Shown in pieces: positions 16,099 to 23,721 of a DNA stretch of 64,000 nt. The translations under genes and the position numbers were made by a program. Position 1 is the stretch's first letter, and every line of letters starts with the position of its first letter. Source of the DNA: Chitinophaga parva (lineage in GTDB: Bacteria > Bacteroidota > Bacteroidia > Chitinophagales > Chitinophagaceae); the NCBI RefSeq assembly GCF_003071345.1, contig NZ_QCYK01000001.1, positions 1,364,001 to 1,428,000 of the forward strand, given 5' to 3'. The notes beneath the pieces are model-generated. The model made no database searches, was not told where the DNA came from, and worked only from the letters and a program-made list of their open reading frames with translations.

Positions 16099-16995
16099 AT
16101 GTCTAACATCCAGCTTATCATAGAAGAACGTCCTGCAGACATTGGGCATTTCCTGGTGGGGCGCCTGCTGCCATTCCGCGAACGGCGCATGGTAGGGCCT
16201 TTTATCTTCATTGATCACATGGGCCCCGCGCAAATGAGCGATCACCAGAACCTGGATGTAGGCCCGCACCCGCACATAGGGTTGTCTACGCTCACCTACC
16301 TGTTTGAAGGCAATGTTACCCATCATGATACGCTGGGCACCAATGTGGAGATCCAGCCAGGGCAGGTAAACTGGATGACGGCTGGCAAAGGCATTGTGCA
16401 TTCTGAGCGCACGCCCGAGCGCTTCCGCCATTCCGATAAAGTGCTGCATGGATTACAGATCTGGGTGGCGCTACCCAGGGAATTGGAACAGATGGACCCC
16501 ACTTTTTTCCACGCGGAAGGTGATACGATTCCTTCCTGGGAAGAAGGCGGAGTGCATTACAAGCTGGTGGCCGGTGAGGTAAAAGGGCACCGCTCTCCTG
16601 TGCCGGTATACAGCAGGTTATATTTGCTGGAACTGAAAAATAAAGAGCGCCAGACTATTTCACTGGGTAAGGATCTCTATGGTGATGTGGGGATGTACAT
16701 TTTAGAAGGCAGTGTAGAAAGCGAAGGCAACGTGTATGAGCCGCGGCGTATACTGGTGGCCAAGAACAGCCAGTTATGCGATTTTGTGATGGGAGAGCAT
16801 ACCACTGTGTACATCTTTGGCGGGGAGCCCTTCCCGGAGCCGCGCCACATCTACTGGAACTTTGTAGCCAGTGACATGGCCCTCATTGAAAAGGCCAAGG
16901 AAGACTGGGTAGCCCGGCGTTTTCCACTGCTTCCCAATGAGCCGGATATTGTGCCGCTGCCACCAGAGCATCCTTCGTTGAGGCAAAAGGCATAA
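16099..16995 (+). CDS. Pirin family protein
   Basis: 298 residues, the usual pirin length, with two cupin domains. All four iron ligands are present at the positions known from human pirin: H57 and H59 in GPHPHIGLST, H101 and E103 in IVHSERTPE. Pirins bind Fe and act as quercetin 2,3-dioxygenases or redox-dependent regulators; which applies here cannot be told. The C-terminus (EDWVARRFPLLPNEPDIVPLP) is typical. A strong terminator overlaps the region just after the stop. No cytoplasmic export signal. Confidence 0.92.
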   Translation: MSNIQLIIEERPADIGHFLVGRLLPFRERRMVGPFIFIDHMGPAQMSDHQNLDVGPHPHIGLSTLTYLFEGNVTHHDTLGTNVEIQPGQVNWMTAGKGIVHSERTPERFRHSDKVLHGLQIWVALPRELEQMDPTFFHAEGDTIPSWEEGGVHYKLVAGEVKGHRSPVPVYSRLYLLELKNKERQTISLGKDLYGDVGMYILEGSVESEGNVYEPRRILVAKNSQLCDFVMGEHTTVYIFGGEPFPEPRHIYWNFVASDMALIEKAKEDWVARRFPLLPNEPDIVPLPPEHPSLRQKA

Positions 16996-17036
16996 ACAGG
17001 AAAGGCGGTCCGCGTATGGATCGCCTTTCCTGTTTT
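16995..17036. terminator. Strong terminator after pirin
   Basis: A long stem (AACAGGAAAGGCG paired with CGCCTTTCCTGTT around 16995-17034) with a short loop and TTTT at its end. It reaches the stop codon of the broken leftward gene and probably serves both strands. Confidence 0.8.
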
Positions 17037-17566
17037 AAGGAGGAGTATTGCCTAAGAAATAGCGCCCTTTGTCTGCTTCGTATTGCTGCCGGTATTTTTT
17101 ATCTTTTTTCACGCCGGCACGGTCATCAGGCCGCGTAGCAAGGTTTTTACCCAGTAGTTGAATACAAATTTTTCCCGGTCCCCCGCGCACATGCGCTGTT
17201 ACATGGGGCTGCAAAATGGACATACTGTCTATTGATAGTTTTTGATGCAGCACCAGGTCTTTGAAGGAGGCAATGGAAAGATAGACCTGTGGTACATCTA
17301 CGGAAAAATGAGCGGACGTGTGCATCGTGTCCCTACAGTGCAGTGACACATGATTCAGCACCAGCGTGCCTTTGAAGAGGTGCATGTCAATGCTGCCTGC
17401 GTCAAACGCAATATAGCCCTTTGCTTTCTTTGCGGACCACGTATTGGGTCACTTCCCGGAACTTGTAGGTGATAATGTAATACAATACCACGCCTATCAC
17501 TACACGCAACAGTAACAGGATGGCAAAGCGTTTCAACCATCTCCTTTGTCGAGGCGAAAGTCGCAT
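17035..17566 (-). pseudogene. Frameshifted membrane-anchored protein remnant (AsmA-like)
   Basis: From an ATG at 17566 the frame reads MRLSPRQRRWLKRFAILLLL with one membrane helix and continues to KESKGLYCV and a stop. Dropping one G in the GGG (plus-strand CCC at 17417-17419) restores KESKGYIAFDAGSIDMHLFKG and a continuous frame to 17035. The restored product is ~177 residues: a short cytoplasmic tail, one helix and an AsmA/DUF748-like start (FKGTLVLNHVSLH; KLSIDSMSILQPHVTAHV). Normal members are several hundred residues longer, so the 3' end is also lost. It begins 6 bp after the stop of the barrel gene upstream, so it was once in an operon with it. A sequencing error at the GGG run is the alternative. 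Confidence 0.65.
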
Positions 17567-17572
17567 AAGCGC

Positions 17573-19012
17573 TTAAAGATTGTGGATAAATGCCAGCATG
17601 ATACCAGCAGTGATGGAGTGCCCTTTTACCAGGCCGCTCTTGCCCACCAGCAGGTTATCTTCATGGGGATCGTCAAAGTTGAGCGGTTGCGGGTAATGCT
17701 GGGTTTGACCATAAGATAACAATAATCCAGCGCGCAGGTTGTATTGTTTCTTCTTCAGATTAGCGCCCAGTTGCAGGTGGTAAAGGTTCCAGCTGCTGAT
17801 GTTTGCTGTATAGCCGGATTTGGTATTGTCCGGCACCTGGGTGCCATTGTAGGCAAAGTCCGTGCGGAAAGCCACATACCCTGCCACAGCAGGTTGTAAC
17901 TGGTAGGTAAGGCCCAGGCTTATATTCAGCAGGCTTCTGCGGGCATCGCGCAGGCGCAGCAGGTCTGGCGTGGCATTGTTGCTGCCGGTGTCCGGGCGTA
18001 TGAAGAAACCCGCATGGGGGGTGATGATATTGTATTCTTTCATGGCTGCAAACCATGCGGCAGTAATGGCCAGCTGGCCTTTGCCGTAATCATAATGATA
18101 GCCGGCGGAGACGTTGAAGGGTTGTTTATAATTGGCGTGGAGGCCCGTCTGCCGGGTATTGGCAAGGAGGTTGAATGGCTCGCCGGGCGTCAGTTGTATG
18201 TTGGAGAGCAGGTTGTCGCTTACGATGGTACCACTACCCATTACATGCAGCAGGGGTGAGGTAATGAGCAGGCCCAGGTGGTGTGGGCCGGCTTCATAGG
18301 CCAGGCCTGCGCTCAGCCGCGCCCCCGCACTGTAGTAGCTGACGTTGTACATGGCTTCGCTGTTCACAATAGGCGGCAGCAGGGTGTCAGGACCGGTATT
18401 GAGCAGGGCACGGGAAGTGTAGCTGGTGTTGTAGCGTTGGTTGTGTACCAGGCCTTCCAGCTTAAAGCCTATCGCGAAGCGGGAGGATAATTTAAAGCCG
18501 GTGCTCAGCACAGCGCCGGATTCATACACATTGTTCTGCGCCGTATACTGGCCCACGTATACTTCATTCCCGGGACTGTAGCTATCGTCCAGCACATTTT
18601 GTTTGGTATCTGCCCGCTGGGAGGTTTGGTAATACAACAGCGGCGTGTTAATGAGTGCATAGGCGAAAGTAAGTGCCCGCGGGGTTTTCAGGGTGTAACT
18701 GCCGGAGATCATCTGCGGTACCACGGATGCGTTATTGGATACCAGGTTCTTACCACTGCCCGTGCCGTCTTTTATCCTGATCTGGTTTACCTGGTAAATG
18801 TTACCACCAATGGCTGCCGCATTGCGTTGCGAAACCGCCAGCAGGGCAGGATTGTAGAACAGTACCCCACTATCGCGGTTATTGGCAATAACAGCCCCCG
18901 GTGCAAAAAAGCCGCCGGCATTGTATTCAGAAGACCAGTAATGGGCATCCTGCGCAAAGGAAATCAAAGGGGCAAGCAGGAGCAACAACAAACATTGACG
19001 AGCGATGGACAT
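17573..19012 (-). CDS. Outer-membrane beta-barrel protein
   Basis: 479 residues. A signal peptide (1-20, ending ISFAQ) is followed by a mostly amphipathic beta sequence with frequent aromatic ends and turn motifs. The N-terminal phrase ANNRDSGVLFYNPALLAVSQRN is like the NPA motif of the OmpP1/FadL transporter family, whose members move hydrophobic compounds across the outer membrane. The C-terminus SITAGIMLAFIHNL ends in a beta strand. The ligand is unknown. It is followed after 6 bp by the frameshifted AsmA-like gene and preceded by the GAF gene, from which a terminator separates it. Confidence 0.8.
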   Translation of the reverse strand: MSIARQCLLLLLLAPLISFAQDAHYWSSEYNAGGFFAPGAVIANNRDSGVLFYNPALLAVSQRNAAAIGGNIYQVNQIRIKDGTGSGKNLVSNNASVVPQMISGSYTLKTPRALTFAYALINTPLLYYQTSQRADTKQNVLDDSYSPGNEVYVGQYTAQNNVYESGAVLSTGFKLSSRFAIGFKLEGLVHNQRYNTSYTSRALLNTGPDTLLPPIVNSEAMYNVSYYSAGARLSAGLAYEAGPHHLGLLITSPLLHVMGSGTIVSDNLLSNIQLTPGEPFNLLANTRQTGLHANYKQPFNVSAGYHYDYGKGQLAITAAWFAAMKEYNIITPHAGFFIRPDTGSNNATPDLLRLRDARRSLLNISLGLTYQLQPAVAGYVAFRTDFAYNGTQVPDNTKSGYTANISSWNLYHLQLGANLKKKQYNLRAGLLLSYGQTQHYPQPLNFDDPHEDNLLVGKSGLVKGHSITAGIMLAFIHNL

Positions 19013-19050
19013 GCAAGACGGGCGTTTACCGAATTTACAAAAGTTATGAA

Positions 19051-19083
19051 AATAAAAGGCCGCTTCCGGTGGGGGAAGCGGCT
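19051..19083 (-). terminator. Terminator of the GAF gene
   Basis: GCCGCTTCC (19059-19067) pairs with GGAAGCGGC (19074-19082). Read on the minus strand it runs into CCTTTTATTTTC. It separates the GAF gene from the barrel gene. Confidence 0.8.
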
Positions 19084-19105
19084 TATGAAAAAAATAATGG
19101 AAGGG

Positions 19106-19666
19106 TCAATTGGGTCGCTGTCCTTTCAATGCGTTCTGCAGGTGCAGGCGCATATGCAGGTGTTGCATTACCTGGCGTGCCAGGGCACGTAGTTTCAGCG
19201 CCTGTTCATCCGTGATCGTTGCGTGCGGCTTATTGTCCAATGCGCAGATGGTACCGATATGTGTGCCTTCAGGCGTGCGCAGTGGTGCGCCAGCATAAAA
19301 GCGGATAGGCGGTGTTGCCGGGTTGAGGCCATTGCTGTAAGGATTGGCGCGCAGTTCGGGAACCTGCTGTGTGTCGGGGAAAACCGTCACCTTGCTGTTA
19401 TGGATGGCGATGGCGCAAAAGCAGGCATAGCGCGGCAGGTGGCTGCAACCACCGGCGCCCACATAACTTTTAGGATACGCCGTGTCACGGTCTATGAAAG
19501 TAATTGCGGCGGATGGCGTATTAAAGATCGCCATGGCTTCGCGCGCAATATTATCATAGTCCTCTTCTGGTGCGGTATTCAGGATCTTGTATCGATGCAG
19601 GTGTTGCAACCTTTCTTTTTCATTGTCCGGGAGCAGGGATGCTGGAATATTGGACGTGTAATACAT
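19106..19666 (-). CDS. GAF-domain protein
   Basis: 186 residues forming essentially one GAF domain. It opens with the phrase found before many such sensors (DNEKERLQHLHRYKILNTAPEEDYDNIAREA) and contains AAITFIDRDTAYPKSYVGAGG, FCAIAIHNSK and FYAGAPLRTPEGTHIGTICALD, the classical GAF core. No kinase, PAS, cyclase or HTH domain follows, so it is probably a stand-alone ligand or redox sensor in the cytoplasm. The C-terminal ~20 residues form a helix. Ligand unknown. Confidence 0.85.
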   Translation of the reverse strand: MYYTSNIPASLLPDNEKERLQHLHRYKILNTAPEEDYDNIAREAMAIFNTPSAAITFIDRDTAYPKSYVGAGGCSHLPRYACFCAIAIHNSKVTVFPDTQQVPELRANPYSNGLNPATPPIRFYAGAPLRTPEGTHIGTICALDNKPHATITDEQALKLRALARQVMQHLHMRLHLQNALKGQRPN

Positions 19667-20085
19667 AAGGCAAATAGTGATTCAGGAAAAACAAAGCGAT
19701 TGGCCATTCATCTGTAGTGGAGTAGTCGGTGTAATTGCTGCAGGTAACGGTTCTTATTGTCTGATGTGTTATTAAAGTAAAGGGCGGTACAGATGTTGGT
19801 TAGCCATTCGTAGCGGCTAAAATAAATAAATCCTTGTGAAAGTAATATGGCCAGGGCAGGGGTTTAACAACCGTTAACACTTCTGCAAACACCCTGTAGT
19901 TCACCAATTGTCCCCGTAACCTCTTGCAGGAAAGGTTTTTAGCAGCTGGGCCTGGTAAGTATCTTCTTTGTGGGCCGGCGGCGGTTGCAGTCGCCTGGCA
20001 GCAAGCTGCAGGCCTGGGCAGATAGACCATTCAATGCACAACACGGATAAGGAACAGTGCCGATAATTGTAGTAATTTGTTGCCC
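19667..20085. other. 419-bp intergenic space, no supported gene
   Basis: It lies between divergent genes. An imperfect palindrome GTTTAACAACCGTTAAC is at about 19862-19878. A leftward open frame across 19901-20038 has no recognisable start or homologue, and I do not call it. The rightward promoter is not clear; TTTGTTGCCC just precedes the ATG at 20086. Confidence 0.4.
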
Positions 20086-21210
20086 ATGAAAATGCGCTGC
20101 ATTCCCCTGTTTTTAAGTTGCTGCATCTCCCTCGCGGCCTCCGCCCAGCAGAAGATCTCCGGCCTGCGTTTCCTGTCGGAATACAGCCTGCCCCGCGCCT
20201 GGAAATTCGAGGGCACACCGGTAGGCGGCCTGTCCGGCATAGATTACGACTCCGCCCGCCAGCAATATTATCTCATCTCCGACGACCGCTCCGCGAGAAG
20301 CGCCGCACGTTTTTATACTGCGAACATCCTGCTTTCCGCCAAAGGCATAGACACCGTGATCTTTACCCGGGTGACCACCCTCAAACAAGCCGGTGGCAGC
20401 ACTTATCCATCCTTTGCCAAAGACGCATCGAAGACGCCAGACCCGGAGGCTATCCGCTACAACCCGCTCCAGCAGCAGCTGGTATGGACCAGTGAGGGAG
20501 AGCGCATTGTGGGCGGTGCTTATGCTGTGCTTACAAATCCCGGCATCTTTATCATGGATTCCACGGGCCGCCTGCAGGATACTTTTGCATTGCCCCACAA
20601 CCTGTACATGCAATCCATAGAAAAAGGCCCGCGCCAGAATGCAGTGCTGGAAGGGCTTTCATTCACCCCTGGTTATAAACTGCTTTTCACCAATGTGGAA
20701 GAGCCCTTGTATGAAGACGGGCCAAGGGCCGGGCTTACGGATAATAAAGCATTTATCCGCCTTTATAAATTTGATGCAGTTACCCATGCGCATACCGGTG
20801 AATATGCCTACAAACTACAGCCCGTGGCCCGCCCGGCCAAAGATCCAAATGGTATCCAGATGAACGGGGTATCAGACATCCTGGCCATAGACAGCAATCA
20901 CCTGCTGGTGCTGGAGCGCTCTTTCTCCGAAGGCCGCCTGGCCTTTACGGTGCGCATTTTCCTGGCAGACATCAGCAAGGCGGAGAACATCATCGACAAT
21001 CCTTCCCTGAAAGATAAGCCCACGGCGCATCCCGCGGCAAAGCGCCTCCTGCTGGACATGGACAAGCTACCTGTCTACATTGACAACATAGAAGGTATGA
21101 CCTTTGGCCCTAAACTGCGCAACGGGCATACTACGCTGATCTGTGTGGCCGACAATAATTTTAATTTCCTGGAAAAGCCGCAGCTCCTGCTGTTTGAAGT
21201 ATTGCCCTGA
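20086..21210 (+). CDS. Secreted phytase-like (esterase-like) beta-propeller protein
   Basis: 374 residues from the ATG at 20086 (an in-frame TTG lies nine bases earlier). The signal peptide ends SLAASAQ. The body matches the esterase-like activity of phytase family: GGLSGIDYDSARQQYYLISDDRS, TPDPEAIRYNP, LEGLSFTPGYKLLFTNVEEPLYEDG, NGIQMNGVSDILAIDSNHLLVLERSF, IEGMTFGPKLRNGHTTLICVADNNF. The acidic loops of these propellers bind calcium. Probably a phosphoesterase or lactonase-like periplasmic enzyme. Its TGA and the stop of the leftward dusB gene are adjacent with no base between, so the two mRNAs overlap in their 3' regions unless transcription stops within the genes. Confidence 0.85.
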   Translation: MKMRCIPLFLSCCISLAASAQQKISGLRFLSEYSLPRAWKFEGTPVGGLSGIDYDSARQQYYLISDDRSARSAARFYTANILLSAKGIDTVIFTRVTTLKQAGGSTYPSFAKDASKTPDPEAIRYNPLQQQLVWTSEGERIVGGAYAVLTNPGIFIMDSTGRLQDTFALPHNLYMQSIEKGPRQNAVLEGLSFTPGYKLLFTNVEEPLYEDGPRAGLTDNKAFIRLYKFDAVTHAHTGEYAYKLQPVARPAKDPNGIQMNGVSDILAIDSNHLLVLERSFSEGRLAFTVRIFLADISKAENIIDNPSLKDKPTAHPAAKRLLLDMDKLPVYIDNIEGMTFGPKLRNGHTTLICVADNNFNFLEKPQLLLFEVLP

Positions 21211-22248
21211 TCACATGGGACAGTTCTCATGGTAGTTCACCAGTTCAATGGGGGCATGCGGGATCTCGTAATCTGCATAAGCCAGCAGTATCTCATCCAG
21301 CACGCCTTCAATCTCCGCCGGGTCTGTAGAAAGCACCAGGCGGCTGCGGTAGGTTTTGATATTGGGTAAGCCTTTGAGGTATTGGAAATAATGCTTGCGC
21401 ATATCATAGATGCCCGCTTTAGGGCCTTTCCAGGCCACAGATTTTTGCAGGTGGTATTTGCAAACGGCTACACGCTCCGCCAGGGTGGGCGGGGCCAGGG
21501 TTTCGCCGGTTTTAACATAGTGTGCCACTTCCCGGAATATCCAGGGATAACCAATAGCGGCGCGGCCTATCATGATGCCGTCTACCCCATAGCGGTTCTT
21601 GTATTCCAATGCTTTCTGCGGCGTGTTGATATCGCCGTTGCCAAAGATGGGGATTTTAATACGGGGGTTGTTTTTCACTTTACCGATAAGGGTCCAGTCG
21701 GCTTCGCCTTTGTACATCTGCATGCGCGTGCGGCCATGGATGGAAAGGGCGGCAATGCCCACATCCTGCAGGCGCTCCGCCACTTCTTCGATGTTCATGC
21801 TGTCTTCATCCCAGCCCAGGCGGGTCTTTACCGTCACGGGCAGGGAAGTGGACTTTACGCATGCGGCTGTGAGGCGCACCATGAGGTCAATGTCGCGCAG
21901 CACGCCGGACCCGGCGCCCTGGGCCACGACGCCCTTGACGGGGCAGCCAAAGTTGATGTCCAGTAAGTCCGGATTGGTAATGTCTACGATCCTGGAAGCA
22001 AGAGAGAGGCTTTCCTCGTCGCCGCCAAAGATCTGGATGCCTACAGGGCGTTCCTGGTCAAAGATATCGAGCTTGCGCTTGCATTTGATGGCATCGCGGA
22101 TGAGCCCTGCACTGGAAATAAACTCCGTGTAGAGCAGGTCGGCCCCATTCTCCTTGCATACCGCCCGGAAAGGCGGATCCGTAACATCTTCCATGGGTGC
22201 CAGCAGCAAGGGAAAGTCCGGCAGCTCAATATTTGCGATCTTGACCAC
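21211..22248 (-). CDS. dusB: tRNA-dihydrouridine synthase B
   Basis: 345 residues of the Dus family: a flavin TIM barrel that reduces uridines in the D-loop of tRNA. The FMN-binding N-terminus LLLAPMEDVTDPPFR is at 14-28, the catalytic cysteine is C102 in DINFGCPVKGVVAQGAG, the FMN-phosphate region is IFGNGDINT and the active-site IHGRTRMQMYKG is present. The start is a GTG at 22248: no in-frame ATG exists before the conserved PMEDVT, and a TACCTTTG box on the minus strand (22266-22273) gives an 11-nt leader. Housekeeping gene, divergent from the DEAD-box helicase gene. Confidence 0.93.
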   Translation of the reverse strand: MVKIANIELPDFPLLLAPMEDVTDPPFRAVCKENGADLLYTEFISSAGLIRDAIKCKRKLDIFDQERPVGIQIFGGDEESLSLASRIVDITNPDLLDINFGCPVKGVVAQGAGSGVLRDIDLMVRLTAACVKSTSLPVTVKTRLGWDEDSMNIEEVAERLQDVGIAALSIHGRTRMQMYKGEADWTLIGKVKNNPRIKIPIFGNGDINTPQKALEYKNRYGVDGIMIGRAAIGYPWIFREVAHYVKTGETLAPPTLAERVAVCKYHLQKSVAWKGPKAGIYDMRKHYFQYLKGLPNIKTYRSRLVLSTDPAEIEGVLDEILLAYADYEIPHAPIELVNYHENCPM

Positions 22249-22265
22249 TAAGGGAAAATTTTTTG

Positions 22266-22273
22266 CAAAGGTA
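22266..22273 (-). promoter_or_regulatory. -7 box of dusB
   Basis: The plus-strand CAAAGGTA reads TACCTTTG on the minus strand, an exact TAnnTTTG match 18 bp before the GTG start. Confidence 0.65.
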
Positions 22274-22285
22274 GGGAATAATTGT

Positions 22286-22392
22286 CCTGGGTCTTAAGTC
22301 TTAGGCCCCAGGTACCAGGCCCTGCTTAGCAGGGGGAAGTACTTAAGACCTAGGACTTAAGTCCTGAGACCTGGAACCTAAAGCCAAGACCA
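22286..22392. repeat. Degenerate repeat island, GGTCTTA family (copy 1)
   Basis: The spacer between dusB and the helicase gene is made of variants of GGTCTTAAGTCTTAGG and its reverse (CTTAAGACCTAGG; ACTTAAGTCCTGAGACC). It starts ATTGTCCTGGGTCTTA and contains CCAGGTACC, as does the island at 50690-50769. A CCCTGCTTAGCAGGG hairpin sits in the middle. Confidence 0.7.
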
Positions 22393-22404
22393 CCCACAAT
22401 TCCT

Positions 22405-22412
22405 TACCTTTG
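22405..22412 (+). promoter_or_regulatory. -7 box of the DEAD-box gene, six bases before its ATG
   Basis: TACCTTTG is an exact match to the phylum -7 box and ends six bases before the ATG at 22419. With the usual 4-7 bp to the transcription start, the mRNA would have almost no leader. Confidence 0.6.
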
Positions 22413-22418
22413 CCCCAT

Positions 22419-23660
22419 ATGAAATTTGAACAGTACCACATTTCCCCGGATGTGAAGAAAAGCCTGGCGGAACTTGGATTTCGCCGGCCTACCGACATTC
22501 AGTACAAGGCTATTCCCTCTATTTTAAAAGGCGATGACGTGCTGGCCATTGCCCAGACAGGTACCGGCAAGACCGCCGCGTTTGCCATCCCGGTGCTGCA
22601 CATGCTGCAACAGCAACGCCGCCCCACCGGGCGCAACGAGGTGCGTTGCCTGGTGATGGTGCCCACGCGGGAACTGGCCGTGCAGATATCTGGTGTATTC
22701 CAGCAATTGGGGCAGTATACGGAACTGAGCATCCTGGGATTGTTTGGTGGCGTAGAGCAGGCTGCCCAGGTGGCCCAGCTGAAGAAAGGCGTGGATGTGC
22801 TCATTGCCACCCCCGGCCGCATGTTCGACCTGATCAACCAGGAACATATTGACCTAAGCCAGGTGCAGATCCTCATCCTCGATGAGGCAGACCATATGCT
22901 GGACCTGGGTTTTATCCGTGATATCCGCGATGTGCTGAAGCACCTGCCGCGCCGCCACCAGACCTTGTTCTTCTCCGCCACCATTGATGAAGAGATCAAG
23001 GACCTGGCATACTCCATTGTACGCAACGCGATCCGTATCCAGATCTCGCCGCAGGACCCGGTATCCAAGAACGTAACGCATGCCGTGTCTTACATTGCCA
23101 TGGATGACAAGCGCTTTTTCCTGGAACGCATTGTAAAAGAATTCCCGGAGAAGAAAATACTGGTGTTTGTACGCACGAAGGTGAGGGCAGAGCGTGTAGC
23201 CGCCGCCATGGACCGCGTGGGCATTAAAACCCTGGTGATGCACGGCGGTAAAGAGCAGCAGGACCGCCTGAAAGTGATGGAAGAATTCAAGCAAGGCGAT
23301 ATAAAAGTACTGATCACCACCGATGTCAATGCGCGTGGTATTGACATCCCCAACGTGGATTATGTAGTGAACTATGACCTGCCGGAAGACCCGGAAAATT
23401 ATGTGCACCGTGTAGGCCGTACCGGGCGCGGGGTACAAAAAGGGCAGGCCATTTCATTTTGCAGCGAGGAGGAGAAACCTATTCTTACGGAGATCCAGAA
23501 GTACCTGGGTAAAGACGTTCATGAAATGAAGATCGATAAGGATGATTACCGGGAAACGATCGTATTTTCTGAAGAAACACCCAATGATAACTGGCAGCTG
23601 CTGATAGACCAGCACAATGAGGAGCTGGAGAAACTGAAAAAGAAAAAGAAGAAGAAATAA
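22419..23660 (+). CDS. DEAD-box ATP-dependent RNA helicase (RhlE-like)
   Basis: 413 residues from the ATG at 22419. Motifs in order: Q motif region FRRPTDIQYKAIP, Walker A AQTGTGKTAA, PTRELAVQ, LLATPGR-type IATPGRMFDL, DEAD box LILDEADHML, FFSATI, LVFVRTK, TTDVNARGIDIPNVDYVVNYD and HRVGRTGRG. The short lysine-rich C-terminus (EKLKKKKKKK) favours RNA binding. Likely role: ribosome assembly or RNA turnover, with cold-shock roles in relatives. The -7 box is so close to the start that a leaderless mRNA is likely. A strong bidirectional terminator follows. Confidence 0.93.
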   Translation: MKFEQYHISPDVKKSLAELGFRRPTDIQYKAIPSILKGDDVLAIAQTGTGKTAAFAIPVLHMLQQQRRPTGRNEVRCLVMVPTRELAVQISGVFQQLGQYTELSILGLFGGVEQAAQVAQLKKGVDVLIATPGRMFDLINQEHIDLSQVQILILDEADHMLDLGFIRDIRDVLKHLPRRHQTLFFSATIDEEIKDLAYSIVRNAIRIQISPQDPVSKNVTHAVSYIAMDDKRFFLERIVKEFPEKKILVFVRTKVRAERVAAAMDRVGIKTLVMHGGKEQQDRLKVMEEFKQGDIKVLITTDVNARGIDIPNVDYVVNYDLPEDPENYVHRVGRTGRGVQKGQAISFCSEEEKPILTEIQKYLGKDVHEMKIDKDDYRETIVFSEETPNDNWQLLIDQHNEELEKLKKKKKKK

Positions 23661-23662
23661 AG

Positions 23663-23703
23663 AGCGCGAAGGCCTGCCATTCATTGGGAGGCCTTCGCGC
23701 TTT
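23663..23703. terminator. Bidirectional terminator
   Basis: AGCGCGAAGGCCT (23663-23675) pairs perfectly with AGGCCTTCGCGCT (23689-23701), with A/T flanks. It sits between the convergent helicase and nuclease genes. Confidence 0.85.
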
Positions 23704-23721
23704 ATGGGCATGAATGTGCAG

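Noticed and set aside
19901..20038. Leftward open frame between the GAF and phytase-like genes
   Set aside because: No good start, no recognisable family; it overlaps the promoter side of the rightward gene. Could be a relic, not supportable.
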